From contig CM065700.1 of assembly GCA_017654935.2 (NCBI GenBank), positions 48,399,110 through 48,463,109 on the forward strand: 64,000 bases of DNA, in the 5' to 3' direction. The DNA is from Phymorhynchus buccinoides (taxonomy: Eukaryota > Mollusca > Gastropoda > Neogastropoda > Raphitomidae). This document shows positions 41,121 through 54,523 of this stretch, piece by piece (within the stretch, counting starts at the first letter, position 1; each line of letters opens with the position of its first letter). Both the position numbers and the translations under genes were made by a program. The notes under the pieces were generated by a model that saw only the letters and a program-made list of their open reading frames with translations, had not been told where the DNA came from and did not search any database.

Positions 41121-41340
41121 CGACAGAGAGGTAGAATGGTTAAGACGTTCGCCTGCCGATTTCAATGCAAGACTGCAGCATGAGTGACTCGGGTTCGAAT
41201 CCCGGCCTAGCCCTTTGTTTCTAGTTTGGCAGGAAAATCGAACTGAACTGAAATTGGTAGGGTGCTGCGCTTGCAGCGACGTGCTCTCTGGGATAGAGCA
41301 TTCCGATTTCGCAGAAATAAATCTCTGTGACTAGAATATA
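41121..41340 (+). mobile_element. tRNA-headed SINE (copy 2)
   Basis: Head with GGTAGAATGGTTAAGACGTT and B-box GGTTCGAATCC at about 41191, then TTTGGCAGGAAAATCGAACT, then the 3' part GTGCTGCGCTTGCAGCGACG. The internal segment found in the 5107 copy is deleted. Confidence 0.8.
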
Positions 41341-41623
41341 CCCCAAAAAATGTTGTTTTCCTTTTTGCTGCAACATAGGGACAGAAAGTAGAAGTTAACC
41401 CTCTAGGTGCTACTGATGGAGATGGAAGAACGCTACACCGACTTTAGCTGCCTTTGTGTTGAATGATGCAAGATGAAAGTTACTTTGTGTTTGTTTGTTG
41501 TTGTTGTTTAAAAAGACAGAAATTAATGTTTGGGTAATAAAAAAAGAGTGATGGATATTATTATCCCCAGTTATATCAAACCAATCATGGAACTGAAGCT
41601 GTATTATCTACCTTTTGTGTTTA

Positions 41624-42024
41624 GCTCATTCAAGTCGTTCCAGCCATATATGTCCGGAATTAATAGATAGCTGTCAATTTGATGCATTTGCTTCAAGGGA
41701 AGTAAATCTGTGTGCACACCATGCCTTGGTCACTTCTAAACTCGCTTTGATCCCTTAGACCACAATTTTGCCTCTGACTTTGTTTTTGTAGTGGTTTGTT
41801 GTGGGGAAACAATTGGTGTGGAGAGTTTTTCTATATAAAGTATATATTATTATATAAAAAAGAGGTCTGATCTACCACTTCCCTATGTCTAAACCTGAAG
41901 TAAAAACCCGTAATCTTCTTTCATTTCTCCTTTTGTTTATGTATGTTTTGTTTGTGTGCATGGCTGGAGTGATTTACAAGGTTTTTTTTAATAATTCAAA
42001 ATCGTTGTGATGCGAATGAGTTAA
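41624..42024 (-). mobile_element. MITE family M4 (copy B)
   Basis: Inverted homologue of 23581-23965, about 400 bp. Right end GCGAATGAGTTAA, left end TTAGCTCATTC. No coding capacity. Confidence 0.65.
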
Positions 42025-42062
42025 CAGTGACAAAAGACAACACGTATTTACTCCCCTTTGCA

Positions 42063-42347
42063 GTAAACTGTATTCAATGATCAATGTTATCTCCCTTGGA
42101 CACATACAATGGCCAGGGTTACCTGCCCCGCATGCTCCACAATGGTTGGGACAGAAGGTAAACTGTATTCAACGATCAGTGTTATCTCCCTTGGACACAT
42201 ACAATGGCCAGGGTTACCTGCCCCGCATGCTCCACAATGGTTGGGACAGAAGGTAAACTGTATTCAACGATCAATGTTATCTCCCTTGGACACATACAAT
42301 GGCCAGGGTTACCTGCCCTGCATGCTCCACAATGGTTGGGACAGAAG
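42063..42347 (+). repeat. 95-bp tandem repeat, 3 copies
   Basis: The unit begins GTAAACTGTATTCAACGATC and contains ACATACAATGGCCAGGGTTA. Copies differ at one to three positions, so it is young. 95 is not a multiple of 3. Confidence 0.95.
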
Positions 42348-42423
42348 GTGAACATTTTATTTCTTTTTCTTTTTTGAATAATTTTGATTTTTGTTGTTGT
42401 ATTTGTTGGAGTTGTTTGTGTTC

Positions 42424-42659
42424 AGAACAGCTAGGAGTGAAAAGGCTTTATCATTCTTGTGTACTTTGCTTTGTTTGCGGCAGACAAGGGATTGAGGTTG
42501 TAAAACAATTGCATCTCATCCTACACTGATGTTATGAAGCGCTACTTTTACGGGACAGCTAGGAGTCTCTCATTCTTCTGTACTCTCTCTGTTTGCGGCT
42601 CTCTCTCTCTCAATTGCATCTCTCTCTACACTGATCTATGAAGCGCTACTTTTACGGGA

Positions 42660-42711
<52 letters not shown>

Positions 42712-42806
42712 TCTCTCTCTCAATGTGCTTTGGATATTTATTCGTGTTTTATTTTTGTAACTATGCTCCATGAAAATGGACAGAGGCCTGAATTCATTAA
42801 AACAAT

Positions 42807-42900
<94 letters not shown>
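42424..42900 (+). repeat. (CT)n tracts with a CT-corrupted duplicate
   Basis: The sequence at 42427-42560 (CAGCTAGGAGTGAAAAGGCT ... GAAGCGCTACTTTTACGGGA) is repeated at 42557-42662, but with blocks replaced by TCTCTC. Pure CT follows at 42663-42720 and 42815-42900. Confidence 0.9.
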
Positions 42901-42904
<4 letters not shown>

Positions 42905-43530
42905 CTTTATTTTTTTTAATGAATGCAAGTTCCTAGCTTTAGAGACATATTTTGGGTTTTTTATACTTTCACTTTGATTTTCTTTACGCCTAGCATGTAT
43001 ACTTTGTTCTAAGCATCAGTAGTTTAAGAAAACGTTACTTTTGGTCAGTGACAGTTTATTTGGAACAGAAAACACAAAATACATTTTTTTGTTTTGGGTG
43101 TTGTGCATTTTACAGTATTTTGTTTAAAACAGAAACACTTTTACCCCTTGTTATTGTGTTTTTACTTGTTTATTCAAATATATTTTGTTGAGACAGGCAC
43201 GGTTTTATTTAATTTGTTGAATCTGGTCAGCGATAATGTAAAATCCACATACAAAACCCCTCCTTTTTTGTGTTGTATTTGATGAGTATTGTGTCCATTT
43301 TGTCACCAAGTAAAGGGTTTGCAGGGGAATTAATAATTAAAAGAAAGAAGTAGCTGAAAGCTGGGAGAGTCTCTTATTTCATGTATAACGTGGGGGTTTT
43401 CGCGATTTCATTTTCCCCTAATAAAAATGATCTGCCCTTGTGGGGAGAAATAGTGTTTCTTCTTCTTCTTCTTCTTCTTTCAGTTGGGGATGTTTATCCT
43501 GCCCCGCGCTCACCGGTCTTCATTCGGACC
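42901..43530 (+). other. Non-coding sequence, no gene seen
   Basis: T-rich. A (TTC)n tract is at about 43457-43480. Confidence 0.4.
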
Positions 43531-43534
43531 ATTA

Positions 43535-43720
43535 ATAGCGCACATGATGCGTGCTATGTGAATTCGTGTCATCCATCCCATGGCCTACTCGTACCGAATA
43601 GTGGGATGGGCTTTAACGTGTGTGCAAGATCTTGTGCATGCGTTCGCACACGAGGCCCCGGTTTTTGAAAAGTCTCATCCGAAGGACGTTTTCCCCAACT
43701 GACGTCAGGTAGCCATTATT
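43535..43720 (+). repeat. Interspersed repeat fragment
   Basis: Moderately GC-rich island with GGGCTTTAACGTGTGTGCAA and GAGGCCCCGGTTTTTGAAAA then TCTCATCCGAAGGACG. Related to 13030-13205. Confidence 0.5.
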
Positions 43721-43914
43721 CTTCTAGTAATGGCATTATTTATCCCATTCAAGTGTATTGTTTCTTGCACTGTCTTCCAGGCTTCGTCCGTCATGGAGGC
43801 TATTGTTGTATTTCTCTGAGAATGAAAAAAACCCGCTTACAATATTAGCAGACTTTAAAAGGAATTAGTTTGTAGATTTAAAGTATCATTAAAAAAAAAT
43901 AGTTTGAAAAATGG

Positions 43915-44082
43915 GATGGCGCTGTAACAGCGGTGACACGCTTTCAAGATGATTGAGATTATTCTCTATGACAATAAAGATAACACAATGCCATGCAATA
44001 CAATGCAATACAATGCAATACAACACAATGCCATGCAATACAATACAATGCAATACAATGCAATGCAATACAATTTATAATT
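43915..44082 (+). repeat. SINE 3' fragment with (CAATA/CAATG)n tail
   Basis: GGCGCTGTAACAGCGGTGAC matches the SINE 3' half (compare 5440 and 41260). It ends in an ACAATAAAGATAACAC then (CAATG/CAATA)n tail, a simple-repeat tail. Confidence 0.65.
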
Positions 44083-44089
44083 TGAGATA

Positions 44090-45430
44090 TTTTAGGCTGC
44101 CATTAAGATAGATAACATTTTTTCTTCAATTTTGTTTCTACATACTGTGTGGCTGGCTTGGCTTTGTATCTATTAAAATTGAGTCTTGGCATAGATAGCC
44201 TTAGTGTCAATGCTTTCAAATCTTGGGGGGAGGGGGAGGAGGGAAAGGCAGGGGGGTATCTTTTCTTGCACTCGCTTGTATGAAAATGTCTCAGCTTTTA
44301 TTTGATGCACAGCGGTGTAATGCAGTACAAGGTGATGAGAACGCAGTCCCTCTTTCATCTCGGCCGTTGATCAGCACTTTATATTAACCTGTTTTTAAGT
44401 TCACGATTTGCATGCCGACGAGGCAGGGAAGTGAACATTACATGCAAGTGTCCACATTATGTGCTTATTATCCGATGAATAAAACAGAAACGAAATGTAC
44501 TTCTGTTCTTGTCATGATACTGAGTACAACATTGTCTGAATGGGTACCAGGTATTGCTTTTGTTTTTGTAATTTTTTTGTTATTATTTGCTTTTTTGTTC
44601 TAAGCTTTACTTTGTACACCTACCTTAGCAGCTGCTGTGTTTTGGCTTGTATTAATAAGTAACCGTTTACTAGCATTCACTACTAAAATGCTGTAGAGTT
44701 TGATATTTTCCCCCACAGTCTTTAAAACGTTTCTTTCAGCTTGTTTTGTCCATTATCCTCAACAATATTAGGCAGTCTATGTGGCATGACATCATGAGTT
44801 CATGTCGTGAACTTCAGGGGTGAATTTCCTGCCAGAAAATCCTATCTGTTTTGTGTATTCCCTTTTGACGTAGACTGTTTTGGCATACAAACTTTGATTT
44901 TTTTAATGTCTGAATCACTTCCCTTGGTGCAGGTTTGTGCTTGTCCTATCAGTGTTTTCTAGAAATCCTTATTGGGAAGCGGTGGGGACTACGATTGGAA
45001 AGTTCATTAAGTCATTCATTTAGCATTGATTTCTAGGTATGTAGCCCCCAAATGCAAGTCCCAGTGTGATTGAACGTCCCAGCTATGAAGTCCCAGTGTG
45101 ATTGAATCAAAAGTGATAGAAAGCGTCAAATCACACTTTCTTTTAAGAAAAGAAAAGAGAAAAAAAGAAAGAAAACAAATACCGTGGAGACATTTTCAGG
45201 CAGCCAACTGCTGACCTGTTTCAACCCCTACTGAGTTGGAAGTCTTTGGTGTTGCATTTTATTTTGCTGGTACTAAACCCTGTACAATGTAAACCGAACC
45301 AGTGTCTTAATGCTTGATAGCTACCAAGTCTTTTAGCCCTATGATATGCATGCCCATGCCAATGCTATTCAGTATTGGTTAATAATTTCCAACTCTGTGT
45401 TTTATTTTGCTATTTACTGGCCTGTTTCCA
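44090..45430 (+). other. Non-coding sequence, no gene seen
   Basis: No coding signal in any frame. G-rich run at 44226-44262. Confidence 0.4.
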
Positions 45431-45437
45431 AATCTAT

Positions 45438-46204
45438 GCTGCTCACAATAAGCAGGGGATATTGTGTTTTGTAAGATCATCATGTGTTTAATAACGAAAT
45501 TATAAGTTCTATTCAATTTGAAAACAAAACTATGCTATTCCTTGAACATAAAATCGAAGACTTAAATTAATTTTGAGGCATCACGTGATTGCCAGAGAAG
45601 ATGGACATCAATGGGTGCAATGTCCAAAAGTCACAACAATAGTCATAACACAGTTGACAATGTGTTGGACCATGGCTTCCTGCAAGGCATAGCAAGACGT
45701 GTGATTGAAAATGGTCAGGGGACTTTGTAGACCATGGGATGGTCTGGGTTTCGTGAATGTGAAGGTGATCTTGCACAAAATGTGCTCAGTGGAGATGCGA
45801 AATGTCATTTTGGAGGTTAAAATCTGCCCAACGCTGGTGTCGTTCAATTTCACCTTGCACCATTGTAACTGTCGTAAGAGGATATAAACATTAATCCGCC
45901 AGGAAATCTTCAGGAGATTGTTCCAGAGCATGAGAAAGCATTGCCTTGAATGACTGGTAGCAAACAGTGGCCCAACAATCTGTCGACTGTGTAAAGGGGT
46001 GTTTTGTGATTTTGAATAACACACCCACTGACGTTTATCACTTCCGGCAGTCACGTGACATTTTAAAATTGATTTTTGTCTTCGATTTTACAGCCAGGAA
46101 AGGCTGTACTACAATTTTCACATGAAATGTAACTTATGGTCTGGTTATTGAACACATGGTGATATTACAAAGTCAATATCCCCTACTGTTTGTGAGCAGT
46201 GTAA
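45438..46204 (+). mobile_element. Foldback element with long inverted repeats
   Basis: CTGCTCACAATAAGCAGGGG at the left pairs with the reverse complement at the right (CCCCTACTGTTTGTGAGCAG). Similarity continues inwards for over 200 bp on each side, including ATCACGTGATTGCC versus GTCACGTGACTGCC. The whole 767 bp is one imperfect inverted repeat around about 45820. Confidence 0.85.
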
Positions 46205-46587
46205 GTAATGTATTCAGCTTATGATAAAAATAATTTTATAACAATTTCACTCAGCTAAAGTATAGGCTCACCTCGGAGGTTCCAGTTTATTTTTTTCTTA
46301 CAATTACTCTGTATTTCTTTGATGCTGGTTAGAATTGACACTGTATTGTCTGCTATGCTTTTGTTTGCATGCATGCATGTTGTTTAATGTACCTTTTTTT
46401 TAAATTTGTATGAATTTGTGTGTTGTGAGAATGAGAAAGGATATATAATAAGACTAAATTGCGAACATTTCCCTTTGCATTGTGTGTGGTTAGATTAGAA
46501 AGAATGTGTGTATGTGTGTGTGTGTATGTGTTATTGTCTGTCTATGTGCCTGACAACGTTGGTGTGAGAGAGGAAGTGTGTATTACA

Positions 46588-46867
<280 letters not shown>

Positions 46868-47635
46868 GAGTCTGGTCGAGCATACATACTGGGAATGCAA
46901 ATGTCTCCAAAACCAGAAGAAAAGAGAAAAAACAAATAGTAGTGGACGAACAGACAGACAGAGGAAGCACTCACCAACAATCATTCTCATCTACCCACTT
47001 TATTGAATTTCAGTGATATTTATTTTCATCGGTTTCTTATCTTATGAGACGCAGCTTATTAGAGCGGATTCACGGAAAACTTAGACATTTGTTATAGTGC
47101 ATGAGAAAAATAGACATATTGTCATTTTTGCATACATTTAGATGTTGCTTCCATAAAAAGATGCTTGGACTCCTCATCAATATACAAGAAAAGAATTGTT
47201 TTTTTATTATTAAACCAAAATTTTGTCTCAATTTGGTTTACACAATTAATAAAATAAACAGAGCAATCATTGAAAATTTATTAACTTGGATGTTAGTAGA
47301 AAAAATAAAATGAAGAAAAACATGAAGGATATGCCCTAAACATAAATTAGATAATTTTGGGGTTTGTCGACTGTTTTTGGCTTTTCCCCCAAAAATGTTA
47401 GCTGTGTGACTTATGTCTGTTTTACTCATGCATCATCACATTTGTCGATGTAATCATACATTATTTGACTCTGATTTAATTATTATTATTATCTCTTCTA
47501 GTTCGTGTAGCAGTAGGCAGGTCTTTCAGCTGACACTCATGGACGTTCTGTGGTCTCAGGGAGGACATGTACCGTAATTCCTGCAATAAAATATAAAAAA
47601 ACCATAATAAAACAAATTAAAAATGAAAAGCAAAA

Positions 47636-50600
47636 ACTGAATGCCGGTCAGTAAATGACTGTGTGTGCCGGTCAGTAGATGAAAAGCAAAAACTGTGCAT
47701 GCCGGTCAGTAAATGGAAAGTAAAAACTGTATGTCGGTCAGTAAATAAAAAGAACAAACTGTGTATGCCGGTCAGTAAATAAAAAGAACAAACTGTGTAT
47801 GCCGGTCAGTAAATAAAAAGAACAAAATGTGTATGCCGGTCAGTAAATAAAAAGAACAAACTGTGTATGCCGGTCAGTAAATAAAAAGAACAAACTGTGT
47901 ATGCCGGTCAGTAAATAAAAAGAAAACTGTGTGCCGGTCAGTAAATAAAAACCAAAAACTGTGTATGGGAGGTGGGTGTTAGTGTGTTGTGTTATGATTA
48001 TATGCAATGCATTCTCTAATGTATTCATTTTCATAGAGATGTATGGTGAGGATGCGTGAACCAGTTTGTTAGAAATGTTTGTACGAATGGTGAGTGAAAA
48101 GCGCATTGAGTTGCATTATTTGCATTATTTATGCCGGTCATTATGCACTGTATGCTGGTCAGTAAATGAGAAGCAAAAACTGTATGCCGGTCAGTAAATA
48201 AAATTAGTTACTGTATAATGCCGGTCAGTAAATGAAAAGAAAACACTGTATAACGGTCAGTAAATGAAAAGAAAACACTGTATAACGGTCAGTAAATAAA
48301 AAGAAAACACTGTATAACGGTCAGTAAATGAAAAGAAAACACTGTATAACGGTCAGTAAATGAAAAGAAAACACTGTATAACGGTCAGTAAATGAAAAGA
48401 AAACACTGTATAACGGTCAGTAAATGAAAAGAAAACACTGTATGCCGGTCAGTAAATGAAAAGCAAACACTGTATACCGGTCAGTAAATGAAAAGAAAAC
48501 ACTGTATAACGGTCAGTAAATGAAAAGAAAACACTGTATAACGGTCAGTAAATGAAAAGAAAACACTGTATAACGGTCAGTAAATGAAAATAAAACACTG
48601 TATAACGGTCAGTAAATGAAAAGAAAACACTGTATAACGGTCAGTAAATGAAAAGAAAACACTGTATAACGGTCAGTAAATGAAAAGAAAACACTGTATA
48701 ACGGTCAGTAAATGAAAAGAAAACACTGTATAACGGTCAGTAAATGAAAAGAAAACACTGTATAACGGTCAGTAAATGAAAAGAAAACACTGTATAACGG
48801 TCAGTAAATGAAAAGCAAACACTGTATAACGGTCAGTAAATGAAAAGAAAACACTGTATAACGGTCAGTAAATGAAAAGAAAACACTGTATAACGGTCAG
48901 TAAATGAAAAGAAAACACTGTATAACGGTCAGTAAATGAAAAGAAAACACTGTATAACGGTCAGTAAATGAAAATAAAACACTGTATAACGGTCAGTAAA
49001 TGAAAATAAAACACTGTATAACGGTCAGTAAATGAAAAGAAAACACTGTATAACGGTCAGTAAATGAAAAGAAAACACTGTATAACGGTCAGTAAATGAA
49101 AAGAAAACACTGTATAACGGTCAGTAAATGAAAAGCAAACACTGTATAACGGTCAGTAAATGAAAAGAAAACACTGTATAACGGTCAGTAAATGAAAAGA
49201 AAACACTGTATAACGGTCAGTAAATGAAAAGAAAACACTGTATAACGGTCAGTAAATGAAAAGAAAACACTGTATAACGGTCAGTAAATGAAAAGAAAAC
49301 ACTGTATAACGGTCAGTAAATGAAAAGAAAACACTGTATAACGGTCAGTAAATGAAAAGAAAACACTGTATAACGGTCAGTAAATGAAAAGAAAACACTG
49401 TATAACGGTCAGTAAATGAAAAGAAAACACTGTATAACGGTCAGTAAATGAAAAGAAAACACTGTATAACGGTCAGTAAATGAAAAGAAAACACTGTATA
49501 ACGGTCAGTAAATGAAAAGAAAACACTGTATAACGGTCAGTAAATGAAAAGAAAACACTGTATAACGGTCAGTAAATGAAAAGAAAACACTGTATAACGG
49601 TCAGTAAATGAAAAGAAAACACTGTATAACGGTCAGTAAATGAAAAGAAAACACTGTATAACGGTCAGTAAATGAAAAGAAAACACTGTATAACGGTCAG
49701 TAAATGAAAAGAAAACACTGTATAACGGTCAGTAAATGAAAAGAAAACACTGTATAACGGTCAGTAAATGAAAAGAAAACACTGTATAACGGTCAGTAAA
49801 TGAAAAGAAAACACTGTATAACGGTCAGTAAATGAAAAGAAAACACTGTATAACGGTCAGTAAATGAAAAGAAAACACTGTATAACGGTCAGTAAATGAA
49901 AAGAAAACACTGTATAACGGTCAGTAAATGAAAAGAAAACACTGTATAACGGTCAGTAAATGAAAAGAAAACACTGTATAACGGTCAGTAAATGAAAAGA
50001 AAACACTGTATAACGGTCAGTAAATGAAAAGAAAACACTGTATAACGGTCAGTAAATGAAAAGAAAACACTGTATAACGGTCAGTAAATGAAAAGAAAAC
50101 ACTGTATAACGGTCAGTAAATGAAAAGAAAACACTGTATAACGGTCAGTAAATGAAAAGAAAACACTGTATAACGGTCAGTAAATGAAAAGAAAACACTG
50201 TATAACGGTCAGTAAATGAAAAGAAAACACTGTATAACGGTCAGTAAATGAAAAGAAAACACTGTATAACGGTCAGTAAATGAAAAGAAAACACTGTATA
50301 ACGGTCAGTAAATGAAAAGAAAACACTGTATAACGGTCAGTAAATGAAAAGAAAACACTGTATAACGGTCAGTAAATGAAAAGAAAACACTGTATAACGG
50401 TCAGTAAATGAAAATAAAACACTGTATAACGGTCAGTAAATGAAAAGAAAACACTGTATAACGGTCAGTAAATGAAAAGAAAACACTGTATAACGGTCAG
50501 TAAATGAAAAGAAAACACTGTATAACGGTCAGTAAATGAAAAGAAAACACTGTATAACGGTCAGTAAATGAAAAGAAAACACTGTATAACGGTCAGTAAA

Positions 50601-52125
50601 TGAAAAGAAAACACTGTATAACGGTCAGTAAATGAAAAGAAAACACTGTATAACGGTCAGTAAATGAAAAGAAAACACTGTATAACGGTCAGTAAATGAA
50701 AAGAAAACACTGTATAACGGTCAGTAAATGAAAAGAAAACACTGTATAACGGTCAGTAAATGAAAAGAAAACACTGTATAACGGTCAGTAAATGAAAAGA
50801 AAACACTGTATAACGGTCAGTAAATGAAAAGAAAACACTGTATAACGGTCAGTAAATGAAAAGAAAACACTGTATAACGGTCAGTAAATGAAAAGAAAAC
50901 ACTGTATAACGGTCAGTAAATGAAAAGAAAACACTGTATAACGGTCAGTAAATGAAAATAAAACACTGTATAACGGTCAGTAAATGAAAAGAAAACACTG
51001 TATAACGGTCAGTAAATGAAAAGAAAACACTGTATAACGGTCAGTAAATGAAAAAAACACTGTATAACGGTCAGTAAATGAAAAGAAAACACTGTATAAC
51101 GGTCAGTAAATGAAAAGAAAACACTGTATAACGGTCAGTAAATGAAAAGAAAACACTGTATAACGGTCAGTAAATGAAAAGAAAACACTGTATAACGGTC
51201 AGTAAATGAAAAGAAAACACTGTATAACGGTCAGTAAATGAAAAGAAAACACTGTATAACGGTCAGTAAATGAAAAGAAAACACTGTATAACGGTCAGTA
51301 AATGAAAATAAAACACTGTATAACGGTCAGTAAATGAAAAGAAAACACTGTATAACGGTCAGTAAATGAAAAGAAAACACTGTATAACGGTCAGTAAATG
51401 AAAAGAAAACACTGTATAACGGTCAGTAAATGAAAAGAAAACACTGTATAACGGTCAGTAAATGAAAAGAAAACACTGTATAACGGTCAGTAAATGAAAA
51501 GAAAACACTGTATAACGGTCAGTAAATGAAAAGAAAACACTGTATAACGGTCAGTAAATGAAAAGAAAACACTGTATAACGGTCAGTAAATGAAAAGAAA
51601 ACACTGTATAACGGTCAGTAAATGAAAAGAAAACACTGTATAACGGTCAGTAAATGAAAAGAAAACACTGTATAACGGTCAGTAAATGAAAAGAAAACAC
51701 TGTATAACGGTCAGTAAATGAAAAGAAAACACTGTATAACGGTCAGTAAATGAAAAGAAAACACTGTATAACGGTCAGTAAATGAAAAGAAAACACTGTA
51801 TAACGGTCAGTAAATGAAAAGAAAACACTGTATAACGGTCAGTAAATTTCCGAACACTGTATAATGGTCAGTAAATGATTTTAAAACACTGTATAACGGT
51901 CAGTAAATGAAAAGAAAACACTGTATAACGGTCAGTAAATGAAAAGAAAACACTGTATCGGTCAGTAAATGAAAAGAAAACACTGTATAACGGTCAGTAA
52001 ATGAAAATAAAACACTGTATAACGGTCAGTAAATGAAAAGAAAACACTGTATAACGGTCAGTAAATGAAAAGAAAACACTGTATAACGGTCAGTAAATGA
52101 AAATAAAACACTGTGTATAACGGTC
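47636..52125 (+). repeat. 32-bp minisatellite array, ~4.5 kb, >120 copies
   Basis: The unit is AACGGTCAGTAAATGAAAAG plus AAAACACTGTAT (32 bp). From 48230 to 52100 the array is extremely homogeneous. Variants are mainly AAAATAAAAC and AAAAGCAAAC. The older edge (47636-48225) has GCCGGTCAGTAAATAAAAAG-type units and an interruption at 47970-48130. Near 51848 and 51955 units carry small substitutions. It is not a CRISPR array: there are no unique spacers. Confidence 0.98.
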
Positions 52126-52337
52126 AGTGGTTTCCGACTATTGCAGAATGGACTATGCTATTTTCTGGGATAGAGTTTGTTATTGAAAGATGCCCCAGGT
52201 TACATCCCCACTCTCGGCTGAATGGATTTGAGGACAGCTGACATTGGGGAAAGGTCCCCAAACGATAAAAGCCATTTGAGGGGCTGCAGCAAACATGAGA
52301 GCCAGCGCAACAGCCATTGGTAGGCCTAATATTCATA

Positions 52338-52725
52338 TTTCCATGGGTGCTACTCTTTCATTTTTACACTGATTTCAGTATTTTAAATTTCACCAGAAAC
52401 TGAACTTTTTCTTTTTTTACTTCATCAAAAAATGTTTTTTGACCACAAGCGATTTGGGGCGTTTTGAACTAGTCTTAGTCTAGTTGTTCTATCTCGGAAG
52501 TTTACAAAGGCAATGTAATAATTTTACAAGGCTTATCAGACTCAAACTGTCTCTGTCTATCATTTTAACTGTCTGTCTGTCTATATCTCTCTCTTAAGTT
52601 GCCCCCCTGAATCATCTGACGGGGCTCTGCCCCTGTACCCAGCCGGGGCCATGGGTCCCTGGACCCCTGCCTTTCAGGTTTTTTTTCATTTTGGGGAGTT
52701 GCACCCGTGTATTTGTTACTGTGTA
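52338..52725 (+). mobile_element. Interspersed repeat (copy 2)
   Basis: Homologous to 14685-15190 without the CA tract (ATTTGGGGCGTTTTGAACTA, GACGGGGCTCTGCCCCTGTA). Confidence 0.75.
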
Positions 52726-52734
52726 CTGTTCCAG

Positions 52735-53162
52735 GCCACTTTCCAGTTAAGCAAAATACAATGTGGCCACTTTCCAGTTAAGCAAAATACAAGATGTGGA
52801 TGCACAGTGCCACTTTCCAGTTAAACAAAATACAATGTGGCCACTTTCCAGTTAAGCAAAATACAATGTGGCCACTTTCCAGTTAAACAAAATACAATGT
52901 GGCCACTTTCCAGGCAAAATACAATGTGGCCACTTTCCAGTTAAGCAAAATACAATGTGGCCACTTTCCAGTTAAGCAAAATACAATGTGGCCACTTTCC
53001 AGTTAAGCAAAATACAATGTGGCCACTTTCCAGTTAAGCAAAATACAATGTGGCCACTTTCCAGTTAAGCAAAATACAATGTGGCCACTTTCCAGTTAAG
53101 CAAAATACAATGTGGCCACTTTCCAGTTAAGCAAAATACAACGTGGCCACTTTCGAGTTAAG
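52735..53162 (+). repeat. 31-bp tandem repeat, about 13-14 copies
   Basis: The unit is GTGGCCACTTTCCAGTTAAG plus CAAAATACAAT. One unit lacks AGTTAAG near 52912. The second unit carries extra bases. Confidence 0.95.
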
Positions 53163-53372
53163 TCAGTCAACTGAAGAATGCACAGACAGAACTGTAGTGC
53201 GGATAGTCTATGATATTACCAACCGTTCATATTGAGCGTTTGTGTTAGATCGTAGTCATCTTTAGGCCCTTTACTCAAAAGGCTTTTATCACTGGTTGAC
53301 GTTAGCCTGTAGAAAGGGCCAATAGTAAATGAGAGCTTTACTATAAATGATTGTCTACAGTATTGGGATATA

Positions 53373-54523
53373 GGGTGACCAAAAACAAATGCAACCCACA
53401 AAAGCGTTAACGAGATATGGCTAAAAATAGATTTTCGGTTTTCAAGGTCGTACGTCAAGGTCAAGGTCACGACGGCAAAATGGTTTGCGCCGATCTCTTC
53501 CTATTAAGGAGGCACACCTTCACACAAAATTTGACGCGATTCGGTCAAGCGGTTCGGGAGATATCCTTGGGACAGACAGAAAAAGAAAAACAAAAAACCA
53601 AACAAAAAACCAAACAAACAAAAATACAAACCAGCCCATCGCAATAGTCCGTCTTGGTGACGGACTAATAATATTTTATAATAATAAAGCTATCGTTTCA
53701 TTTTTCTCAATGTATAAAGAAGATTCAATGCATGAAAGGCTGCAGCAGTTTGCCTGTTCAAGATAGCTCGGAGAGACCCACACATTTACAGTTTCCGCGG
53801 TAACCCATTTTTAGAAAAGTCCCCTTTTGAGGGACAAAAACACTATTACAGAAAATGTCTGTTGCCTGAAAACAGTCCGTTTGTCAAAAATGACCGTCTT
53901 TTTGGCCTTAACAATTAGAATGCATTCCCCCCATGGGGATGCCCGGGGGGTCTTTCGTAAACATAGTTCCCCCACCTTCTGGAAGTTCTGTGCTTGTTAA
54001 CTTCCTCTAATCTGCCACTCTCTTTGACTCTGCCTTTTCCCTTTGCTTTCTATCATCTACTATCTTTCTGCTCCGATATCGGAATGTGTCGGCTGTACGC
54101 AGCGGGGAGACCAGTGAAAACTGAAAACCGGACACATACGTACCTTACCCATTATGGCCATATGGCCTGGGAACGCAGAAGAAGAAGAAGAATGCAAGGC
54201 TGTACAACATATCCCGACATTTTGAGCCCACATATGAATTTCTAGAATTTGGTCCGGATACCGTAGAAATTGAAATCGCAAACGATGACATTGAAATTGC
54301 GAAAGCGCTTTTGGACCTAGAAATAAAAAAGCACTTTCTGAAAGTGGGGTAACATGGCAACTGTCAATTTCTGGAGCACACAAACACATCTAGGCAAATG
54401 AAATTGTTGTAATCTTTCATGCATTGAATCTTCTTTTAACACCCGACAAATCAAAATGATAGTTTGAGTATTAAACTGTTTATTAGCAATGTTGTGGTTG
54501 GGTTGCATTTGTTTCAGTCACCC
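53373..54523 (+). mobile_element. TIR element of ~1.15 kb with nested SINE R1
   Basis: Inverted ends GGGTGACCAAAAACAAATGC and GGGTGACTGAAACAAATGCA. Second inverted pair inside: AGAAGATTCAATGCATGAAA at 53718 and its complement at about 54415-54436. It interrupts the repeat seen at 39373-39770, whose halves flank it at 53260-53370 and 54525-54720. It contains the repeat TTTGACGCGATTCGGTCAAG and the SINE at 53930-54192. Confidence 0.7.
53930..54192 (+). mobile_element. SINE R1 copy (most complete, + strand)
   Basis: Starts CCCCATGGGGATGCCCGGGG, passes through ATAGTTCCCCCACCTTCTGG and GGAATGTGTCGGCTGTACGC, and ends CCTGGGAACGCAGAAGAAGA with a (GAA)n tail. No clear tRNA head. Confidence 0.8.

Noticed and set aside
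47636..52125. CRISPR-like array of 32-bp repeats
   Set aside because: The whole 32-bp unit repeats head to tail with no unique spacers, in a eukaryotic genome with introns. It is a minisatellite.
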